Part shown: one piece after another, positions 41,240 through 64,000 of the stretch | Layout of the letters: each line of letters opens with the position of its first letter | How positions within the stretch are numbered: position 1 is the first letter of the stretch | Source of the DNA: Liolophura sinensis | Taxonomy: Eukaryota; Mollusca; Polyplacophora; Chitonida; Chitonidae | Reading direction: 5' to 3' | Assembly: GCF_032854445.1 (NCBI RefSeq) | Contig: NC_088301.1 | Span: forward strand, 17,756,018-17,820,017 | Length of the DNA: 64,000 nt | The notes under the pieces: model-generated | Told to the model about the DNA's origin: nothing | Database searches by the model: none | The model's input: the letters and a program-made list of their open reading frames with translations, nothing else | Program-made: the position numbers and the translations under genes

Positions 41240-42480
41240 GTCTCACGGGGAGGCACAAGAGCAATCAATATTGCCGTCTTAATGGTAAGATCTTTGAGTG
41301 AAATAAATGTAACTGGCGATTAAGTGTTAATGAACCATAAGACGTTAATTACATCCCATATTTCTGAATATATTGTGTTAGGAGGCCGGACATTGAAAAT
41401 GGTCATAATAGATTTTATTTCTAAAGGATGTTCCAGATGTGTGTCGTTTACATACCTACATAACATCTCCTGGCACTGGATCTGTTTGTTGCCTATTGCA
41501 AAAATCCGCCCATCTGAACACATAGGTGTTGTATTGTTTATGAGTTCCTGGCTTCCAGGAAAATGTAGGATGATATCGGCAGCGTGTGTTGAAATGTTCT
41601 GGTGTTTAACAGATCTCCTGACAATCTGGATGCTAAGAATTTAAGTTTCCTCTGAAGGGGGTGCAGGGCTGAGCTGTGGGAAAAAGTCAGTAGATCCAGC
41701 CTTTGTGGAAGAAACAATGGTACTGCTGTCAGTATGTGCAGCAGGGGAGAAAACAGGCTTTTATAAGCCAGGCAGGGGCTATGAAGAGGACGGTCTCAGG
41801 GTCTTCCCTAATCTTTTGTAGACACGCTAGGATGAGGCTGAAAGGTGAAAATGGGTATAAATAAATGTTACAACAAGACACTGTAAAACATTTACATGAA
41901 CAGCATGCATACTTGTCCAACTTTAGCATTCAGACGAGATACAAACAAATCGATCTCTGGCTTCCCAAACCTCATCACAATTTTCTAATAGACACCTGTG
42001 TGCCACGCCCACTCTGTGCGATCATAGAAATTTCTATTCTTACAGTCTGTCGTTTGATGAATCTTTTCAGGTATGTTTTTAGATGTGTTGATAGACCGAT
42101 ACCCAATGTCTCTTGAGATACACCAGATCCACATTTGTACACCAGGTCATTAAACAGGATTGACCTTGTTCCTCCCATGCGACTGACATGACCTCACCGC
42201 ATTAGTATAATCCACGACTGGATATGAATATCATTGTCACACTCAGCAGAAGTACGCAGCACCAAATATCTTTACAGTAACTCCAAATAGCTTACATTTT
42301 AATAAGTTTTCTGAACAAGCACCCCAAAATAGATTGGAAGCTTCGCAACTTAAATAAGTTACGTTTTTGACATTGCAGTTCCTCGGCCCACTGGCGGAGG
42401 TCTTTTTTATTTATCCTATAATTTTTTTTAAACTATCATAATCACCCACTGCCTTTGAGGACATTTATTTTGTTCCTTTC
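41240..42480 (-). mobile_element. DIRS-type retrotransposon relic
   Basis: Antisense: YPFSPFSLILACLQKIREDP then VLFIAPAWLIKACF and LLTAVPLFLPQRLDLLTF, the RNase H end of DIRS pol; downstream 41245-41320 a recombinase scrap ([16 protein letters not shown]). 42105-42480 shares sequence with 57740-58005 in the gene 2 relic. Confidence 0.7.
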
Positions 42481-43389
42481 TAAGCATACATATTTCATGC
42501 CTATTGATCTTCGTAAATATGAATTTAATGTAAACAATATATATTAACGTGTAAATCATCAGGTAAATTTAATCTAAGTTGTGTGGAGTGACTGCATGTC
42601 AGTAATATCAAAACTCACCTTAAATTACCGAAGGGGGATTGCGTTATTACGAAGCGAATGTATACCTTTCGTTGTCCTAAAATTGTGTTACCATAATTAC
42701 ATCTAGTAGACAAAAACTGTCATACATAAGGGACATCTTACATTGTCGGGTCACAGCCGATACATACACAAACATATACAACTACTAGAAGTGAATTCAT
42801 TGTCACGTGTAGTGTTCTTTTCATATCATTTATGTATTTACTATTCTTCTAAGTGGGTGCCTCGGGTTTGCTTTTTTGAAAAGCGGTTTTACGACAACAT
42901 AGGCATGTGTAATAGTGAACACACACGGGGAATTTAACATTAAAAAGTCTTTTGAAATGTTCAGGTATAAATATTCGTGATGTGAGTAACCACACCTACA
43001 CAGACGACAGAGCTTGCTCTGGGAGGGTCAGAGGGTCAGTGGTACTGAATAAGCTCACCAAACGTGTCCTTACGTATACTGGCACAGAGATGAACACTGA
43101 CGACACTGGTTTACCAGCTGCATGTAGATTTATACACAACTGTGACGGCGTCTCGCATGATGTCTGCCTTAGTCCATATGTGGCTTGTAGTTATCAGAAT
43201 AAGCTCTGGTGATCGTCCACACACCTCACTTGTTCAGTAGATGTGGGAAGAGCTTTACACCTGTACAGATTTGGCTTCCAGAAAGTCAAATACTTTGAGA
43301 ATTCCTACTGTGTGGTAAATTACTTCAGGGCAGAATAGAGTTCAGTGATATAAACTGCCCCTAGAACTGAACAGGTATTGCCCTTAAAC
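42481..43389 (+). promoter_or_regulatory. Upstream block copy P2, putative promoter of orphan exon 1
   Basis: Homologous to 45690-46731. Shared pieces include ACTGACGACACTGG, GACGGCGTCTCG and, near the start codon, GTGATATAAACTGCC with a TATA-like core about 40 bp before the ATG. Promoter role is inferred from position and conservation. Confidence 0.45.
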
Positions 43390-43450
43390 ATGGAGGATCG
43401 CAAGAAACTGATTAGCCGAGCTCTTCTTCTTGTGATGGGTATAACGTTTG
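43390..43450 (+). CDS. Orphan or alternative first exon: signal peptide
   Basis: ATG then MEDRKKLISRALLLVMGITF and a GTAAGT donor in phase 1, parallel to gene 2 exon 1 (61 nt each, same phase). No downstream exon lies between it and 46732, so it may be an alternative first exon of gene 2 or the remnant of a lost gene. Confidence 0.6.
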
Positions 43451-44690
43451 GTAAGTATATTACTTACTGAGTTAAAACGTATGTTCAACATTCGTCACTG
43501 TGGAAAATGTACAGCGACACATTGATTGTCGCTTATGTAGTGAAGTTATCGTTAAGATTTAAAACCGGTACAGCCATTGTACTGACAGATGAGGAAATAA
43601 ATGTGACTTTCTCTTATCTCGTTGCCGTGGCTTCAGGCTTGTAAATGACATTTTTCCTACTTATTGGTGTTGGCTTGAACACGTTGGCGATATGTTTCCA
43701 CTTCTGCCTCCCTATTTCTCCATGCTGATAACAGCAGCCGTAAAGTCACCAGACTGCAAACAGTTACTTATTTAATGGAAAGTTTATTCATAAACTTGTC
43801 TAGGACTTGAATAGCACGCCTTTAACTCTTAAGCATTTGTTTCTGTAGTGCAGAAGTATTATTTATTTGCTGTATACATTCCTGTACTGTCTTTGCTGTG
43901 AACTGATGTTAACCAATGTTAATGTTGTTAACTGACGTTAATCAATGTTAGTGTCACGAAAACTTCAGCGGTTGTCGCTTTATTTACCTGATATTAATCC
44001 ACTTGAATGATTAACTTGATTGGAAGGCAGCTATTTCTTAGCTCAGATTTGTGCGCTCTTTATGTGTAGTGATACTGAATCAAAACACAAAGTACTGGCA
44101 AAATGGCTGGGTGAATCATGTCACTTGCCATACAGACGAGTCTTATGGGTGACAGTACACATTGCACGATATAAGTCTGGGTTGACAGCCGGGTGTCTTG
44201 TAAAAGACGTTCTGTTCACTCAACAGTGGCATGAAGATGTAAACCTCCTATACATGTTGATAAAAGCCCCCAGTAAATGTGTAGTGTTCTGTGGGATATA
44301 ATATCTTATGGCGGGATACTTAAACAGTACAACAGATCTGAACCAACCAATTCGGCGGTGCACCGCCACACGCCTTGATCAATAAGCGCACGTGTTGAAA
44401 CCACCAATTTACTGAATTTTTCACAGTATGTTGTACTTTTCCCCAGAACTCTGCTTACTCTCATTTACCACATGACTTTATATCATTGTAAAACCATGCT
44501 ATTTTTAAAGAGGGTTGGAAGGTGAAAAGAAAAAAAAACAAGTGTTGTGGCATAGGAGTAGCAGTGTGCCTAAAGTCTACACCCTAAAGTAAAACCTTCT
44601 GTAATTAAAACTCCAAAATCATTCCATGACGATACTTTTGTGCATAACTTTCAGATGACCTTCTGATGAACTTTTCTTCGTTTTTAGATC
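43451..44690. other. Intron-like sequence after the orphan exon
   Basis: The first about 200 bp resemble the start of gene 2 intron 1 (for example ACCGGTACAGCCAT versus ACTGGTACAGCCAT). Nothing else recognised. Confidence 0.45.
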
Positions 44691-44695
44691 ACTTT

Positions 44696-44908
44696 CTTTT
44701 TTATCATTTATGTTTTACGCCTTGCTCGCGAATATTTCACAGCATTATATTTGGAACAAAGCCGACACAGCCCACGACCATCCGCAGGTTAATGGCAGGC
44801 GTACGACCAGAGAGGTAGCCAGCATGAGCTTGACTTGAACTCTCAGTGATCACTTGGTGAGAGGTCACTGAGCCATTGTGCAGCGGTGTAACGCTAACCA
44901 CTCGACCA
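44696..44908 (-). repeat. SINE family A, degenerate
   Basis: Antisense copy: TTTTACGCCTTGCTCGCG, CCACGACCATCCGCAGGTT, AGCATGAGCTTGACTTGAAC. Confidence 0.75.
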
Positions 44909-44936
44909 CTTGAGACAACTGGTCTGTAAGGAGCGT

Positions 44937-45369
44937 TCGGCCACACGATGGTATACGACGATTTGTAGTCACGAAGACCACACCATAGTAGACGAGGATT
45001 TGTAGCCATTAAGGCCACAGGATGGTAGACGACGGTTTGTAGTCACGAAGACCAAACAATAGTAGACGACGATGTGAAGTCAAGAAGATCACACGATGGT
45101 AGACGACGATTTCTAGTCACCAACAGGACACGATGGTAGACGACGGTTTTTAGTCACGAAGACAACACGACAGTAGACGATGGTTTTTAGCCGCTAAGGT
45201 CACACGATGGTAGATGACGGTTTATAGTACCGAGATCACACGATGGTGGAAAAGGGTTTATAGTCACGAGACTACACGATGGCACAAAATGGTTTATAGT
45301 CAACAAGACCATGTGATGATAGACAACGGCTTATAGCCGTATAGGTAAACGACGGTTTATAGACAACAC
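44937..45369 (+). repeat. Minisatellite, about 38-bp period
   Basis: About eleven degenerate copies of a unit with CACACGATGGTAGACGACGG and TTTATAGTCACGAAGAC. Copies diverge toward the 3' end. It starts right after a SINE. Confidence 0.88.
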
Positions 45370-45689
45370 AATCAATGAGAGAAGAAAAATCTACAAACCC
45401 CCTGTCCAAAACCGATTTGGAATCCCTATCGCTTGAAAGAAGATTTAAATTACAATTATGTTGAGAATATTTTATGCTAATCTACTGAAGGAATTAATCC
45501 CCGATTTTGCACAACCATCATCAAACATTTTAGAAGCTACGCATATTTCATCAGATTTAACACATATTAATTATCTCAAGGAGCTATTCCAATCGCCTTA
45601 TTGGCATTTTTTTCAAATCTACTCAATAAATTATTTTTAAATCCAGTGCAAGCTCACCCTACATACAAAGTGGTGGATGGCAGAAATTC

Positions 45690-46731
45690 TGCATATTTGA
45701 CGTTTATTGATCTTCAAACCACTCGTTTCAGTTAATCAATGAGCTTTAACGTTTAAATCATTAGGTTGATTAAATCTAAGCTTCATAGAGTTACCGTATG
45801 TCAACCTCCACACATGCATCACATTAGAGAAAACGAAAAAGGTGACTTGTGCTGTTTACCAATATCTACCGCTACATCCAAGCAAAAACTCGTGTAGATC
45901 TGTAAACCCTACAGATACGCTTTCCCCTTCGCATCGCCTTTCCGTGTTACAATGTCAGTAGTGTTGGCAAACACCTCAAAGTCGCACAACACTGTGCAAT
46001 TTCGTCCGGGAAGGCCTATCCTTACAATATAAGGTCATAATCTTAACTACCTCAAACTCAGATAAACTTATGCGTAACCTATGTACATATTGCATCCACT
46101 GAGGCGTACGCGATATTTCACTATATCGTTACATAGGAATGAAAAAGACATTGTTTGTCTTCCGATAAGGTAGTCTAAAAGGCGTACGAAATTAACAGAA
46201 GGTGGATTGCATTATTACCAAGCAGACCAAAGGTAAACATTTCACGGAACTTTCGTGTAGTAGAGAGAAAATGGCACACACAATAAATGTAGGTTGACAG
46301 ACATATGGAGGGTATTTTCATATCATTTGTGTATACGCTATTCTCCTTAGTGGGCTACAAAGGCATGTATGATACCGAAAACAAATTTGGGAGTTATGTG
46401 CTCACGAGTTTGCCTTTTTAGTAACTACAGGTATACAGTTCGCGCTAAGAGAACGACTGCAGGTGCTCTGCAATCATTTCCTTACGTATACTGCCACATG
46501 AGTGAAAACTGACGACACTGGTTTACCCGCTAATCCGTGACGGCGTCTCGGACATCTTCCTTGGTCCATGCATGGCAGTGGATGTGGAAAGCGCTTTACA
46601 ACTGTAGAGATATAACTTGTAGAAGGTCATATGTTGTGAGAAATCCTTCAGTGTGGCAAATCACTTGAGGATAAAATAAGAGTACTGTGATATAACCTGA
46701 CCATGGATCTGAACAGGGATTGCCCGTAGAC
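45690..46731 (+). promoter_or_regulatory. Upstream block copy P3, putative promoter of gene 2
   Basis: Third copy of the block (see 30640 and 42481), directly before gene 2 exon 1. A TATA-like TGATATAACC lies about 40 bp before the start codon, as in P2. An 8-codon uORF begins at 46703. Confidence 0.5.
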
Positions 46732-63670
<16,939 letters not shown>

Positions 63671-64000
63671 GTGAGTGTTTTACCGTAGTCATGGTATGTA
63701 ACCTGGCTAGACATGGAGTTCTAATTCCTCAAACTGCTTTAGGATACAGAAACAATCTGCAGAAATGATGTCTTTGAAAATAATAAACAAATGTTGTTGA
63801 ATAATCATTGATTCTGCCAGCCCAAAACCATATCACACTGTCGACCAGCCTGACGTTACTGGTAAAATCCTCAAGTTGATAGAAACATAACAAGGGGCTG
63901 GAGACGTTAGCTGAGCAGGAATGGCGCGGGATATTTACTTTTGTTACAAAGGGTGTGCATTTATAGAAGTAATGACAGCACAAAATCACAACCAAGGAAG

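Noticed and set aside
42952-43212. 86-codon open frame in block P2
   Set aside because: Not maintained in block P3, which has indels and stops; better explained as promoter or 5' flank.
44937-45369. CRISPR array
   Set aside because: The repeats are contiguous and degenerate without unique spacers, and the genome is eukaryotic.

Overview
This is animal nuclear DNA: AT-rich, intron-dense, with small phase-1 EGF exons, tRNA-derived SINEs, and LINE, DIRS, Crypton, Penelope and Harbinger relics. One SINE family has a conserved central domain and an (AAAT)n tail; I recall this type from molluscs, notably abalone. A lophotrochozoan, probably a mollusc, is therefore the best guess. That is inference, not proof.

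The window carries two same-strand paralogous genes for receptor-type protein tyrosine phosphatases. Gene 1 (2268-27198, 23 visible exons, 958 residues, first exon probably left of the window) encodes EGF, a fucolectin/F5-8C-like domain, two EGF domains, one transmembrane helix, a juxtamembrane region, an intact-looking phosphatase domain D1 and a degenerate D2. All 23 exon phases join in frame to one stop codon. Gene 2 (46732 to beyond the right edge) starts with a signal-peptide exon. It has the same layout up to the start of D1, but its membrane-proximal EGF exon sits in a tandem array of three units of about 1.67 kb. The genes probably encode lectin/EGF-type cell-surface sensors that signal by dephosphorylating tyrosines. 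Neither ligand nor substrate can be read from the sequence.

Region by region: 1-2267 is 5' intron of gene 1, with parts homologous to gene 2 introns. 2268-12454 is the gene 1 ectodomain, membrane and juxtamembrane exons; the last juxtamembrane donor has lost its GT. 13643-22959 is D1, and 23896-27198 is D2. 27199-46731 is intergenic and rich in mobile elements. It holds three copies of an upstream/first-exon block (about 30.6-31.5, 42.5-43.5 and 45.7-46.8 kb), an inverted copy of a D2 segment with two intact exons (31.5-32.7 kb), ten codons of histone H4, a nearly intact 6-kb LINE (32.7-38.8 kb), a Crypton-type recombinase relic, a Harbinger transposase relic and a DIRS relic. 46732-64000 is gene 2.

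The most notable points are the broken splice donor in gene 1, the EGF-exon array whose middle copy is decaying, gene-conversion-like identity tracts between the paralogues, repeated orphan first-exon blocks, and the histone H4 fragment at the LINE boundary.
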